DNA of 64,000 nucleotides from contig NZ_NKFP01000006.1 in the NCBI RefSeq assembly GCF_002215035.1, positions 3,377,080 to 3,441,079 on the forward strand, written 5' to 3'. This document shows positions 46,969 to 54,812 of this stretch, piece after piece; positions within the stretch are counted from its first letter, which is position 1; each line of letters begins with the position of its first letter. The stretch is from Leptolyngbya ohadii IS1. GTDB taxonomy: Bacteria > Cyanobacteriota > Cyanobacteriia > Elainellales > Elainellaceae. A program made the translations under genes and the position numbers. The notes under the pieces were generated by a model. That model was not told where the DNA came from. It did not search any database and saw only the letters and a list, made by a program, of their open reading frames with translations.

Positions 46969-48905
46969 GTACGCCCGGCATGGGCGTGAACTAATGGGGT
47001 GAAAGTCCCCTGGAGGAGAACCAACGTCCAAATGCTCGAAAGTCCTTGGAGCCGAGTGACGACAACTCCTAGCTTAAGGCAAGGGCACTTCCGCGAGGAA
47101 GGGTCTGAAGGAAGCCAGCGGCAAACCTGCAAGCCGACGAACAGAAACGTCATAGAAGGCTGAGATAGTCCTGGGGCGAGTTGGCACAACACAACAAAGC
47201 CCTCTGGTTCAAGGAACACAGTAAATGACGCGGTTGTGCAGGGACAGTTCACGTCCTTATCCGGGGAGGTCTGTGCGGTTGCGGTCTGGAGGTCTATGGG
47301 AGTCTGACTGAGGTCTCGCGGGAAACGGCGAGGGAGCCACAGAACCCTAAGGAGAACCAGACAGCGCGGTTGAGGGCAACTTCAAGCGTTCACCGTGCAG
47401 AAGTCAGCAGAGTCCATAGTAGTTCCCGCAGGGGAACGAAGGGACGAACATGAACGAACTAAGGAGGAGCGATGAACAACTCAAACACATTTATGAACCC
47501 GGAGGGGGGAGATGGCGTTTGGCGTGCTGACAGAGAGCCAGCCTTAGACAACCTGATGGCGCGAGTCTTAGAGCGCGACAATGTGCAACGAGCCTGGCAA
47601 CGGGTGAAGTCCAACCAGGGTGCACCCGGCAGTGACGGGATGAGCCTAGAGGAATTCCCGTCTTATGCTCGCGAACATTGGTATGAGATTCGCCAATCCC
47701 TGATGGAGGGCAGCTATCAACCTCGTCCGGTGCGGCGGGTTGTAATCCCCAAGCCGAAAGGCAAGGGAGAGCGCAAGTTGGGTGTCCCTTGTGTCCTAGA
47801 CCGGGTAATCCAGCAAGCCATCCTCCAAGTGCTGACGCCTCTGTTTGACCCTGGATTCTCCGAGTCAAGCTATGGGTGTCGCCCAAATCGCTCGGCTCAC
47901 AGCGCTATCCGACAGGTGAAAACGATCCTGAAGGCGGGTTATCGCATCTGTGTCGATCTGGATCTGGAGAAATTCTTTGATACGGTCAACCACGATGTCT
48001 TGATGTCCCGCGTTGCCCGCAAAGTCGCTGATAAAGTGCTGTTGCAGCTAATTGGTCGTTACCTGCGAGCCGTGGTTTTGGTGGGAAGCACCGTTGAACC
48101 GACCGAATGGGGAACACCGCAAGGGTCTCCGCTTTCACCCCTGTTGTCCAACATCCTGCTGGATGACTTGGATAAGGAACTGGAAGCAAGAGGGCATCGC
48201 TTTGTTCGCTATGTAGACGACCTGGTGATCCTGGTCAAAAGTAGACGGGCAGGGCGACGGGTGATGGTGAAAATTAGCCGTTACCTCACTCAAGTGCTCA
48301 AGCTGAAAGTGAATCGGGAAAAGAGCCGAGTGGTCAAGATCGAGGATCTGAATTATCTGGGATTCACGTTTCGGGGAATTCGTATCTTCGCCTCTGATGC
48401 TGCCATGCAAGCGTTCAAGCACCGACTGCGCGGCTTCACCTCACGCAGTTGGGGTGTCTCAATGGCAGAACGATTCGAGCGATTGAACCGATACTTGCGC
48501 GGGTGGATGAATTACTTTGGCATTTCCCAGCATTACAGCCCAATCGAAGAGCTAGACGGTTGGTTGAGGCGACGGATTCGGATGTGCTATTGGAAGCAGT
48601 GGCGCAGACCGAGAACCCGCATTGCTAACTTGCTCAAGCTTGGAACCAGTAAGCGTCACGCGATTTTGACCGGCATTAGTCGCAAAGGCTATTGGCGGTT
48701 GTCGAAAACGTTGGCGACGCAAACGGGAATGACGAATGAATGGTTGGAGCAACAGGGTTTGTTATCGATTCGGCAGCTTTGGATGAAAGTTCAAGGATAC
48801 GCTTGAGTCATCAATGTTGTTTGCGCATCTTCATGAACCGCCTGTTGCGGAGCCGCATGGCAGGTGGTGTGGGAGGGAAGGGTTAAACACCCTTCTCGAC
48901 CCGAT
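46969..48905 (+). mobile_element. Group IIC intron inserted in an attC site
   Basis: The 5' end region reads GTACGCCCGGCATGGGCG, the start type of class C introns (GT at 46967 belongs to the exon if the attC site is to be rebuilt). It is followed by GGGGTGAAAGTCCCC and a structured 500-nt leader before the maturase gene. The 3' end has GGAGCCGCATGG..., then a hairpin GAAGGGTTAAACACCCTTC and CGACCCGAT. The intron runs opposite to the attC orientation, as known for IIC-attC introns. The boundary may be off by two bases. Confidence 0.8.
47472..48806 (+). CDS. Group II intron reverse transcriptase/maturase
   Basis: 444 aa. AAGGAGGAGCG precedes the ATG. The RT domain holds GVPCVLDRVIQQAI, SYGCRPNRSAHSAI, WGTPQGSPLSPLLSN and the catalytic YVDD (247-250). 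The maturase domain has FRGIRIF...RLRGFTSRSW and LRRRIRMCYWKQW. There is no HNH endonuclease domain, consistent with class C introns that insert at DNA hairpins. It is encoded inside the intron at 46969-48905. Confidence 0.93.
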   Translation: MNNSNTFMNPEGGDGVWRADREPALDNLMARVLERDNVQRAWQRVKSNQGAPGSDGMSLEEFPSYAREHWYEIRQSLMEGSYQPRPVRRVVIPKPKGKGERKLGVPCVLDRVIQQAILQVLTPLFDPGFSESSYGCRPNRSAHSAIRQVKTILKAGYRICVDLDLEKFFDTVNHDVLMSRVARKVADKVLLQLIGRYLRAVVLVGSTVEPTEWGTPQGSPLSPLLSNILLDDLDKELEARGHRFVRYVDDLVILVKSRRAGRRVMVKISRYLTQVLKLKVNREKSRVVKIEDLNYLGFTFRGIRIFASDAAMQAFKHRLRGFTSRSWGVSMAERFERLNRYLRGWMNYFGISQHYSPIEELDGWLRRRIRMCYWKQWRRPRTRIANLLKLGTSKRHAILTGISRKGYWRLSKTLATQTGMTNEWLEQQGLLSIRQLWMKVQGYA

Positions 48906-49059
48906 TAGACCATGCCTCACCGATCGCTTCCAACCAACTTTCCTGTCTTCATTTCTACATTCGTTTAGGACATCGCATCCACAGCCTAAAGTGTGCTCCC
49001 GCTTTTAGTCAGTGCAACCGAAGAAAAGTAATGCTGGGTTTCCTAGTGCCAACCCAGCC

Positions 49060-49126
49060 TACGGGGATAAATGAGCGCACTCGGTCAACCGAACTGGTAC
49101 GTTCCGGAGCAGCGCGATTGTTAAAC
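49060..49126 (-). other. Possible attC site after the cassette-like gene
   Basis: On the minus strand, just beyond the stop of the 49134-50231 gene, the sequence GTTTAACAATCGCG fits the start of an attC (RYYYAAC then AA). Partial complementarity to GAGTGCGCTCATTTAT follows about 45 bp on, and a small hairpin GAACGTACCAGTTC lies between. I could not find a clean GTTRRRY partner, so the site may be decayed. Confidence 0.4.
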
Positions 49127-49133
49127 CGCTTCT

Positions 49134-50231
49134 TTACTGACAAGCACCTGTGTATCTCATAAACCTATCTGCACCTACAACACGCCCGAAATCGGTGAAT
49201 CCCGGTCTAGAACGTCTATGTGAGGCAAGTGCTTCTGGATTTGGAAATGCACAGAAGGTTCCATTTCCGGCTGAGTAAAATACACCAGCTCCATCGTCAA
49301 AATACCCGCTTGGCGCGACGCAAGCGCCAGTAAATTCGCCAAAACCGTTATTTGAGTCTCGTCGTCCTAAATCTGGTGCAGAATTTACCCGTCGAAAAAA
49401 TTGCAAATGTCCTGGACTTGCAAAACCGCAATATGACGATCCGTTGGAATAAAAAACTCCCCTTCCATCATCAAAATATCCTCTAGCGGATCTGGCTGGT
49501 AAAGTAGCTGGTAAATCTATTCCCCATCCGTTGTAATTTGGATAATGTTGAACTGAGCGTGTACAGCCCACCTGAGTACAGATAACATTTCTAGTAAAAT
49601 CCCTTGCTGTATTTTCAGCATCCACCTCCATACTGTTAGTTGCATAGTTTTGACCGGCTCTCTTGTACTCTCTGAAGTAGTGAAAACCAAAGCTACCCTC
49701 ACCGCCTCGTTCTCTACATTGTTGAGAGTGCCTAATCTCGTGTGTCAGCAGAACTAGCTGATCTGTATCGTTAGGTCTATAAGAGTTGCTAACATAGATG
49801 CGATCACAATAAGTTTGAGCAGCCGAATCAACTCCTCCCAAGTTGACACATTTACCAAGAGCGCACCACTCACTCATCATTCGGGAACCATATATAACGC
49901 TTACTTGGTCTACAAGTCCTCCAAAACGGAGTCGTAAAAGTTGCTTCTGGGTTTCGTCTAGTCCTTGACCACTTCCATTTCTCTCTCTCATAATTCGAGC
50001 CGATGCTTGGTAAGCTACGCTACCCGCTTCTCCCCACGCTCGTTCGGCAAAGTCAGCAGAACCAGGAATAGGACGTGTTGGATCTAAGTCTTGGTGACAG
50101 ACTTCTCTGCCCAACACTGTTACACATACTGCTTGAGCAGGTAAAGACCAGAACACACTAATGAGTGGAGAAATGAAAAAAACCAATGCAAGAGTCAAGA
50201 CGAATAGAAACGAACTTCGCCAAATCTTCAT
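49134..50231 (-). CDS. Secreted protein with HEIRH metallopeptidase-like site, candidate integron cassette
   Basis: 365 aa. Signal peptide 1-34 (LFVLTLALVFFISPLISVF...AQAV). The middle has LVLLTHEIRHSQQCRERGGEGSFGFHYFREY, a His-Glu-x-x-His zinc-type motif resembling DUF4157-like proteins, then NSMEVDAENTARDF. The last 110 residues are two copies of a GYFDDGxGVFYSxGxxxxCxF repeat. It is flanked by a GTTAGAC-type junction on its 5' side (50403-50409) and an attC-like start on its 3' side, so it looks like a gene cassette oriented away from the integrase remnant. Confidence 0.7.
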   Translation of the reverse strand: MKIWRSSFLFVLTLALVFFISPLISVFWSLPAQAVCVTVLGREVCHQDLDPTRPIPGSADFAERAWGEAGSVAYQASARIMRERNGSGQGLDETQKQLLRLRFGGLVDQVSVIYGSRMMSEWCALGKCVNLGGVDSAAQTYCDRIYVSNSYRPNDTDQLVLLTHEIRHSQQCRERGGEGSFGFHYFREYKRAGQNYATNSMEVDAENTARDFTRNVICTQVGCTRSVQHYPNYNGWGIDLPATLPARSARGYFDDGRGVFYSNGSSYCGFASPGHLQFFRRVNSAPDLGRRDSNNGFGEFTGACVAPSGYFDDGAGVFYSAGNGTFCAFPNPEALASHRRSRPGFTDFGRVVGADRFMRYTGACQ

Positions 50232-50402
50232 GGAATCAACCTTTTTGTCATTTTGTCGGTGCTATTTTGACTACGCACAGATGCCAATTTACTCTTTACT
50301 TCCCTAAATCCTCAGTTTGAAGAGATTAGGGAAAGGTCGGAGAGAAGTCAGATGCACCTACAAATCACCTTGAAGCACTGTCTCAACACATAACCTCGAG
50401 CG

Positions 50403-50643
50403 GTCTAACTACACATTCAACGTCAAATGTGTCAGATAGCACCTCTGCTTAAGGCTGTTATATAGCAGATATGCGAGATAACACCGAATTCTCAGGAATT
50501 AAACAGAAAATTTGTAGTCTAAATCCTGGATTTCAGGGTGTTATCCGTCAGGTTTGATCGTTAATCCTGGTAGGCAGGGATGTTATCTATAGACAATGCT
50601 GGATAACACCCTCAGTTCCAATATTATCCAGACTCTACCCCTG
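50403..50643. promoter_or_regulatory. attI-like region with inverted repeats
   Basis: GTCTAAC at 50403-50409 (GTTAGAC on the minus strand) is the expected cassette crossover sequence. Between it and the integrase remnant lie GATAACACC (near 50494), AGGGTGTTATCC (near 50557) and GGATAACACCCT (near 50610). The latter two are perfect inverted copies of 12 bp. They could be integrase-binding or promoter elements. The recombination role is inferred from position. Confidence 0.5.
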
Positions 50644-50950
50644 ATGACCCAACCTTAACCTCCTCGCCTGCTTGACCAAGTACGGCAGTGCATTCGGCTC
50701 CGGCACTTCAGCTTAAAGACCGAGAAATCTTACATTTACTACATTCGCGATTTCATTCTGTTTCACAACAAGAGACATCCCAAGGGAATGGGTGCTGACG
50801 AAATCCAATCGTATTTGTCTCATGTCGCGATCGAGCGACGAGCCGCTGCTTCCACCCAAACTGTCGCGTTGATCGCCCTGCTGCTCCTTCAATAAGCAGA
50901 AGTTACAGATCGAATTACCCTACATTGACAGGACTGAGCGAGCCAAATAA
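50644..50950 (+). pseudogene. Integron integrase (IntI-type tyrosine recombinase) N-terminal remnant
   Basis: From the ATG at 50644 the frame reads MTQP, stop (TAA 50656-50658), PPRLLDQVRQCIRLRHFSLKTEKSYIYYIRDFILFHNKRHPKGMG, and later ERRAAASTQTVALIALLLL. That is the N-terminal core-binding domain typical of integron integrases. Another stop follows near 50893, and a frameshift leads to LQIELPYIDRTERAK. The catalytic domain is gone. It points away from the cassette-like gene on the opposite strand, which is the normal integron arrangement. Confidence 0.75.
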
Positions 50951-50956
50951 ACCTGG

Positions 50957-51634
50957 CTAGGGGAAGGTAAAGGAGTTGACCAGCAATGAAGTGTGGAGTA
51001 CCTGAGCGACAAAACAAACCAGGCAACCTATTTCACGCCGCAGAACTGCCTGCTGAGGTGGCTCCAATTGGGGAAATTCAAGAGGGGCAGTTTCTTGCTG
51101 TTTCGTCACGCTCCCCAACTGGTAGAGGATGTCCCAGCCATCCTTAGCCTGAGCTTGCGGAGGTGCTGCTGGAACCTGGAGAATCTGGAGTCGCCCGTCC
51201 AGCTTCAGTTCCAGGCTGTAGCAGTAGGCATTGTCAGCCTGACTATCTCGAAAATTGACGAGCTTCAACGGAAAAGGCAACGACAGGAGTAACCAGTTTG
51301 CTGTGTTACTTCCCAGGCTGGAGTCAGACACAGTGGCGACCAACGGATTTTCTATATTTTCCTGGACAAATTGCCGGAACTGGAGGAGGAAAAGTACACA
51401 GCGGGCATCCTCCTCCAGCAGCGATCGAATTTCGCCAGTGACCAGATGCCGCGCTTCCAGCCAAGTATTTTCCTGGAGTTTAATGTCCTTGAGGGTGTCC
51501 GCAAGATAACCTGTGAGCAATTGCAGCCTATGCTCAACTTCCTCTTCCTGTTTGCGATCGATCGCCTGCTGAACCGAGAGCAGACGCCTCAGGACGGGTG
51601 TCAAAGCTGAAAACTGAGGCTCTTGATCAGACAT
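50957..51634 (-). CDS. Hypothetical protein, paralogue of the next gene
   Basis: 225 aa from the ATG at 51634, which overlaps the previous stop (ATGTCTGA). Not recognised. Its C-terminus REIGCLVCFVAQVL matches QEISCLVCFAAQIF in the neighbouring 51627-52409 product, so the two are diverged tandem paralogues. Its central part is rich in Leu and Gln and helical. Confidence 0.55.
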   Translation of the reverse strand: MSDQEPQFSALTPVLRRLLSVQQAIDRKQEEEVEHRLQLLTGYLADTLKDIKLQENTWLEARHLVTGEIRSLLEEDARCVLFLLQFRQFVQENIENPLVATVSDSSLGSNTANWLLLSLPFPLKLVNFRDSQADNAYCYSLELKLDGRLQILQVPAAPPQAQAKDGWDILYQLGSVTKQQETAPLEFPQLEPPQQAVLRREIGCLVCFVAQVLHTSLLVNSFTFP

Positions 51635-52409
51635 CCTGCACCCTTCCTTTTTCTTCAGCACTGTGAGCCATCTCAAGCCTCCGGGCGAGATCAAAAATTT
51701 GTGCTGCGAAGCAAACCAGACAGCTAATTTCCTGCACTAGCTGCTCCGGTGTTGCTGCGGGCACAGCCTGTTTAAGCTGTTCAACGATCTCTTCCTGCTG
51801 CTCTTTCAGTCGCAGCGGCATGGTTACTTTCCCGTAACAGCGGCTGGCATGAATAACGACTGGGACTGTCGCTGTCCCCAGATTGACTGAGAGAGCGTAG
51901 CGCCAGGCAGTGTAAGTTTCTCCTTCCTCATCGGTCGCTTTCTCAATCAGGAGCCTGAACCCGGAAAGACGAAGTGGTACTCTCAACTGTGCTGCCAGCC
52001 ATCGGGTCGGGTTTTCGTCAACTTCCAGCCTGGTTCGCTCCTGAAGCCAGTCCTGGCGGGCACTCTCCGACAAAGCACCTGTGTCTTTACAAAAGGCAGT
52101 TGGCGGAGGTGAATTCTTCAACAGAAAAACAGCAGCCTGAAAATCTTTGTCCTCCAGCAACCAGTAGGCATCCGTTTCTAGCTGCTCTGCCCACTGTCGG
52201 AACTGATACAGGTAAGGCTCATTGGGGACAAAGTAGTGCTCAGGGAGGGGAGCAAGTTGCCAGAGTGCCTCAAGGTGAGGCAGATAGCGGTTTGTCGAAA
52301 TTCGCAGAAGTGACAGGTAGACCAGAAACAGGCGATTCACTGAATTAGAGGAAAAGTAAGCGGAGACAGAAACTTTGCCCTGTCGGTGGACTGTACAACT
52401 GGAACTCAC
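51627..52409 (-). CDS. Hypothetical protein, first of a paralogous pair
   Basis: 260 aa, not recognised. The N-terminal half has aromatic-rich YLPHLEALWQLAPLPEHYFVPNEPYLYQF, and the C-terminal half is beta-rich then helical, ending with the shared EISCLVCFAAQIFDLARRL motif. It lies after an HTH gene and a strong hairpin, and is coupled to the downstream paralogue by an 8-bp overlap. Confidence 0.55.
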   Translation of the reverse strand: MSSSCTVHRQGKVSVSAYFSSNSVNRLFLVYLSLLRISTNRYLPHLEALWQLAPLPEHYFVPNEPYLYQFRQWAEQLETDAYWLLEDKDFQAAVFLLKNSPPPTAFCKDTGALSESARQDWLQERTRLEVDENPTRWLAAQLRVPLRLSGFRLLIEKATDEEGETYTAWRYALSVNLGTATVPVVIHASRCYGKVTMPLRLKEQQEEIVEQLKQAVPAATPEQLVQEISCLVCFAAQIFDLARRLEMAHSAEEKGRVQDV

Positions 52410-52415
52410 AATAAA

Positions 52416-52435
52416 GCCCCCTGACTCAAGGGGGC
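52416..52435 (-). terminator. GC-rich hairpin between the HTH gene and the paralogue pair
   Basis: GCCCCC (52416-52421), an 8-base loop and GGGGGC (52430-52435) form a perfect 6-bp stem. On the minus strand it lies after the HTH gene stop at 52461 and before the next start at 52409. There is no clean T-run, so it may be a terminator, an attenuator or an mRNA stabiliser. Confidence 0.45.
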
Positions 52436-52446
52436 AAACAGATCCC

Positions 52447-52460
52447 GTCGTGGCGACGGT
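52447..52460. repeat. Shared hairpin GTCGTGGCGACGGT, copy 2
   Basis: Here the inverted repeat is perfect (CCGTCG TGG CGACGG). The same 14-mer is at 44843-44856, 7.6 kb away. It touches the stop of the HTH gene. Confidence 0.6.
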
Positions 52461-52784
52461 TCATGACCGGGTAGATTGATCCGGGGGTGGACAGAGGTGC
52501 TGACGTATGCTGTCCGGGATTTCTTCGTAGTGCTCCCATAAAAAGTTCATTTCAGCCAGCTTCCTCATGTGATCCCTTCGCGGCAGGCTCTGGAGGGCTG
52601 TGGTTGTGAACCAGCGATCGACCGTGGTAGTTGAGCAGCCACAGATCTGAGCGATTTGAGCATGAGTCACATCCCAGCGCGAGTAAAACTGTTGTGGTGT
52701 CATGCTTAACTGGCAATTCCTGTAGAGGTTGTAGAGTGCCAGTTCCCTTGGTCCTAAATTCTGGGGCGTGCTTCTGCCTGTCAT
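52461..52784 (-). CDS. Small HTH protein
   Basis: 107 aa. LGPRELALYNLYRNCQLSMTPQQFYSRW is followed by a helix-turn-helix TQAQ-type core THAQIAQICGCSTTTVDRWFT. Probably a DNA-binding regulator of its own cluster. Its start overlaps the end of the 110-aa gene upstream by 4 bp, so both are one transcription unit. Confidence 0.7.
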   Translation of the reverse strand: MTGRSTPQNLGPRELALYNLYRNCQLSMTPQQFYSRWDVTHAQIAQICGCSTTTVDRWFTTTALQSLPRRDHMRKLAEMNFLWEHYEEIPDSIRQHLCPPPDQSTRS

Positions 52785-53113
52785 TGCTCCGATTCCTCCG
52801 CACTGCCATCGACCAGACCAGTTGCCTGAGAACCTGAATCTACCAGTAGCTCAAGATCGGCTTCCCATGCCACTTCGCTGTTCATCCAGGCACGGGAAGG
52901 ACTGTCTGCATCCAGCCAGACCAAATACTGCCAGTGCCATTCCGTCAGGTGAGGGGCTGGTGCGTAGTTCAGTCCAACAATGACCCCAAAATCCTCAGCA
53001 GGAATGGGATGCCACCGCACGCGATCGCCGATCTGAAACCTGGGAGTCGGAAGAGAGCCTGGAAAGTTTCCTGGAAGAGATGGAAGTCTGGCATCAGCCT
53101 GAGAACCATACAT
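52781..53113 (-). CDS. Small SH3-like hypothetical protein
   Basis: 110 aa. The core PRFQIGDRVRWHPIPAEDFGVIVGLNYAP...WQYLVWLD resembles small beta-barrel (KOW/SH3-like) domains, followed by AWEADLELL. Not assigned to a family. It is the first gene of the minus-strand cluster and divergent from the Xre gene, with the GCTATAGCC operators between. Confidence 0.6.
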   Translation of the reverse strand: MYGSQADARLPSLPGNFPGSLPTPRFQIGDRVRWHPIPAEDFGVIVGLNYAPAPHLTEWHWQYLVWLDADSPSRAWMNSEVAWEADLELLVDSGSQATGLVDGSAEESEQ

Positions 53114-53148
53114 AGGAATTAATTGTGTAGCTTGCTCTCCTAATTGTA

Positions 53149-53181
53149 TGCTATAGCCGACAAAATGTTGGCTATAGCCGA
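53149..53181. promoter_or_regulatory. Twin GCTATAGCC operator between divergent genes
   Basis: TGCTATAGCCGA (53149-53160) and TGGCTATAGCCGA (53169-53181) lie 20 bp apart. The second contains the perfect palindrome GGCTATAGCC. It ends at the start codon of the Xre gene, so binding there could block its expression and that of the divergent cluster. Confidence 0.65.
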
Positions 53182-53474
53182 TGGATTTGTCATCTGCACT
53201 CCGTGACTATAGTGCAGTGACCCAAAACAGCAAACTGAATGTCAAACAGCGGTTTGGCAGGGCTATCCGGAGGCGGAGGCGAGAACTCGACCTCTCCCAG
53301 GAAGAACTGGCTGAACGTGCTGAGTTAAATCGAACCTACCTCTCTGACATAGAACGCGGGGAGGTCAATCCGTCATTGGAAATTATCGATAAGCTGGCAA
53401 ATGCACTGGGCATCTCAGTGTCCGGACTGTTTGCTGACTACGAGATTGATTTAACTCAGAAATCGAATGGCTAA
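53181..53474 (+). CDS. Xre-family transcriptional regulator
   Basis: 97 aa. It has a complete Cro/C1 HTH: FGRAIRRRRRELDLSQEELAERAELNRTYLSDIERGEVNPSLEIIDKLANALGI. The GCTATAGCC palindromes at its start suggest autoregulation. Such regulators commonly control restriction or mobile genes. It is the regulator nearest to the tyrosine recombinase. Confidence 0.88.
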   Translation: MDLSSALRDYSAVTQNSKLNVKQRFGRAIRRRRRELDLSQEELAERAELNRTYLSDIERGEVNPSLEIIDKLANALGISVSGLFADYEIDLTQKSNG

Positions 53475-53753
53475 GCTTGAGGGTCGGTCTATTTCCAATC
53501 TGGCAGCCTACCTGCCATAGAAGGCGATCGATGAAGCAAGGCAACAGGAACTTATGAAAAACAAGCCGGATTCATCCTCTTCGTCATTCGTGAGTTTGCT
53601 GCTGTGCCCGATAAGCTCTGGGCAACTGGGCAGATTTAGCAGCTAACGGCAGGTGGCAGGTACTTTCGCGGGTTCTTGGTAAAGGGGCAATGGTGCTCAG
53701 TTTAGAACCATAATTCTGGGTTGAACTGTTGCTTTCTCGTCTTACAATCGTCT

Positions 53754-53783
53754 TATTCGAGAGAAGATTGGTTATCTCGAATA
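53754..53783. repeat. TATTCGAG/CTCGAATA inverted repeat upstream of the recombinase
   Basis: TATTCGAG at 53754-53761 and CTCGAATA at 53776-53783 are perfect inverted copies 14 bp apart, about 22 bp before the recombinase start. They could be an operator or the arms of a recombination site. Confidence 0.5.
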
Positions 53784-53804
53784 GCCATCTGGGGAGGTTT
53801 GCCG

Positions 53805-54812
53805 ATGCCCCGCTCCGAGCACGTTCCTGAACCTGTTTTGATTCAACTGCACGGGCAGTCCCCCAACGCTTCAGGAGGGCAATTACCCGCTCCTCCAACC
53901 GACCTTCGTCTGCTCAGAATTGACGAGTACTTGCAGGCGCGATCGCTTTCTCCGAAGACGCAAAGTGCCTATCGACAGGACTTTCAGCACTTTCTTCGCT
54001 GGACAAATCTTGCCTGGACGGACGTGACACCAAGACAAGTGACGCAGTTTAAGCAGCACCTCATGCGAACTGAGGAGGGCAGGCGCGTTCTGTCAGATGC
54101 CAGCGTGAAACGAGTTCTAGGAACATTGAAGGCGTTCTACGGCTGGCTCTGGCGCAGTGGCTATATCGATCGCAATCCGACGCTGGAGGTGCAGTTACCC
54201 AAACTGAGTGAACCAGAAGCCGGGAATTTGACCGATGAGCAAGTGAGCCGGATTTTGGCGGCAGCAGCCGAAACGCGATTGCGAGAGCGGAATCTAGCCC
54301 TGATCGCAGTTCTCCAACATGGGATTCGAGCAGAAGCAGCCACTCTACTCAATATCGAAGATTTTGATGGCGCGCGGCTGCATGTGCATCAAGACAAGGC
54401 AGACAGTAAGGGGGTTGTACCGCTAGATCAGGATGGGCAGCAGAAAATCGCAGCTTATCTGGCTTGGCGTCAGGAGCGAGGGGAAGTGATACTGCCTCAG
54501 GCTCCTCTATTCATTTCTTATTCACATCGGAATGCTGGCGTGCGGATTGGCTATGACACGATCGAGAAGCTGGTGACGCGATTGCGGAAAGCAACTGGAA
54601 TACAGTTCCATGCTCATCAGTTCCGTCATACTTACGCAACGAATCTGGTGCTGGACGGCATGAATCCATATCATGTGATGACTCTGACACGGCACAAATC
54701 TGTGCAGACCTTTCGCCGCTACACGAAAGCAGCGGATCAGAAAGCCGCAGAGGCGGCATTCTATGAGACGCAGCAGCGCAGGAAGGATAAACTGCCGCAA
54801 ACGGAGCAGTAA
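53805..54812 (+). CDS. Tyrosine recombinase (XerC/D-type integrase)
   Basis: 335 aa from the ATG at 53805, with GGGAGG upstream (an in-frame start at 53721 would add a poor leader). Core-binding domain: RIDEYLQARSLSPKTQSAYRQDFQHFLRWT. Catalytic domain: Arg in QHGIRAEAATLL, His-x-x-Arg in HQFRHTYATNL, then TRHKSVQTFRRYTKA with the nucleophilic Tyr. It may move a nested element covering part of the 41-55 kb region. It could also resolve transposon cointegrates, which V-K CASTs produce because they lack TnsA. Both roles are inference. Confidence 0.88.
   Translation: MPRSEHVPEPVLIQLHGQSPNASGGQLPAPPTDLRLLRIDEYLQARSLSPKTQSAYRQDFQHFLRWTNLAWTDVTPRQVTQFKQHLMRTEEGRRVLSDASVKRVLGTLKAFYGWLWRSGYIDRNPTLEVQLPKLSEPEAGNLTDEQVSRILAAAAETRLRERNLALIAVLQHGIRAEAATLLNIEDFDGARLHVHQDKADSKGVVPLDQDGQQKIAAYLAWRQERGEVILPQAPLFISYSHRNAGVRIGYDTIEKLVTRLRKATGIQFHAHQFRHTYATNLVLDGMNPYHVMTLTRHKSVQTFRRYTKAADQKAAEAAFYETQQRRKDKLPQTEQ

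Larger units (their letters stand above)
46887..48911 (-). other. Integron attC site split by a group II intron
   Basis: On the plus strand GTCTAAC stands at 46887-46893. The complementary GTTAGAC is recreated when 46967-46968 is joined to 48906-48910, that is, when the intron is removed. The arms pair further: GGCTTAAATTAGCGGCGGC on the left against the reverse complement of GCCCGCCCGCTGCATTTGAA on the right, with unpaired extra bases as in attC. Read on the minus strand, the site starts GTCTAACAATTCAAATGC, very like cassette attC sites that start with TAACAATTC. Length without the intron is about 87 nt. Confidence 0.72.

Noticed and set aside
46902-47252. A minus-strand 116-residue frame
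   Set aside because: It lies within the structured 5' region of the group II intron and the attC arm, so it is not a gene.
53181-53474. Cas12k-specific repressor
   Set aside because: It is an Xre protein, not MerR type, and lies 3 kb away beyond a recombinase gene with its own operators.
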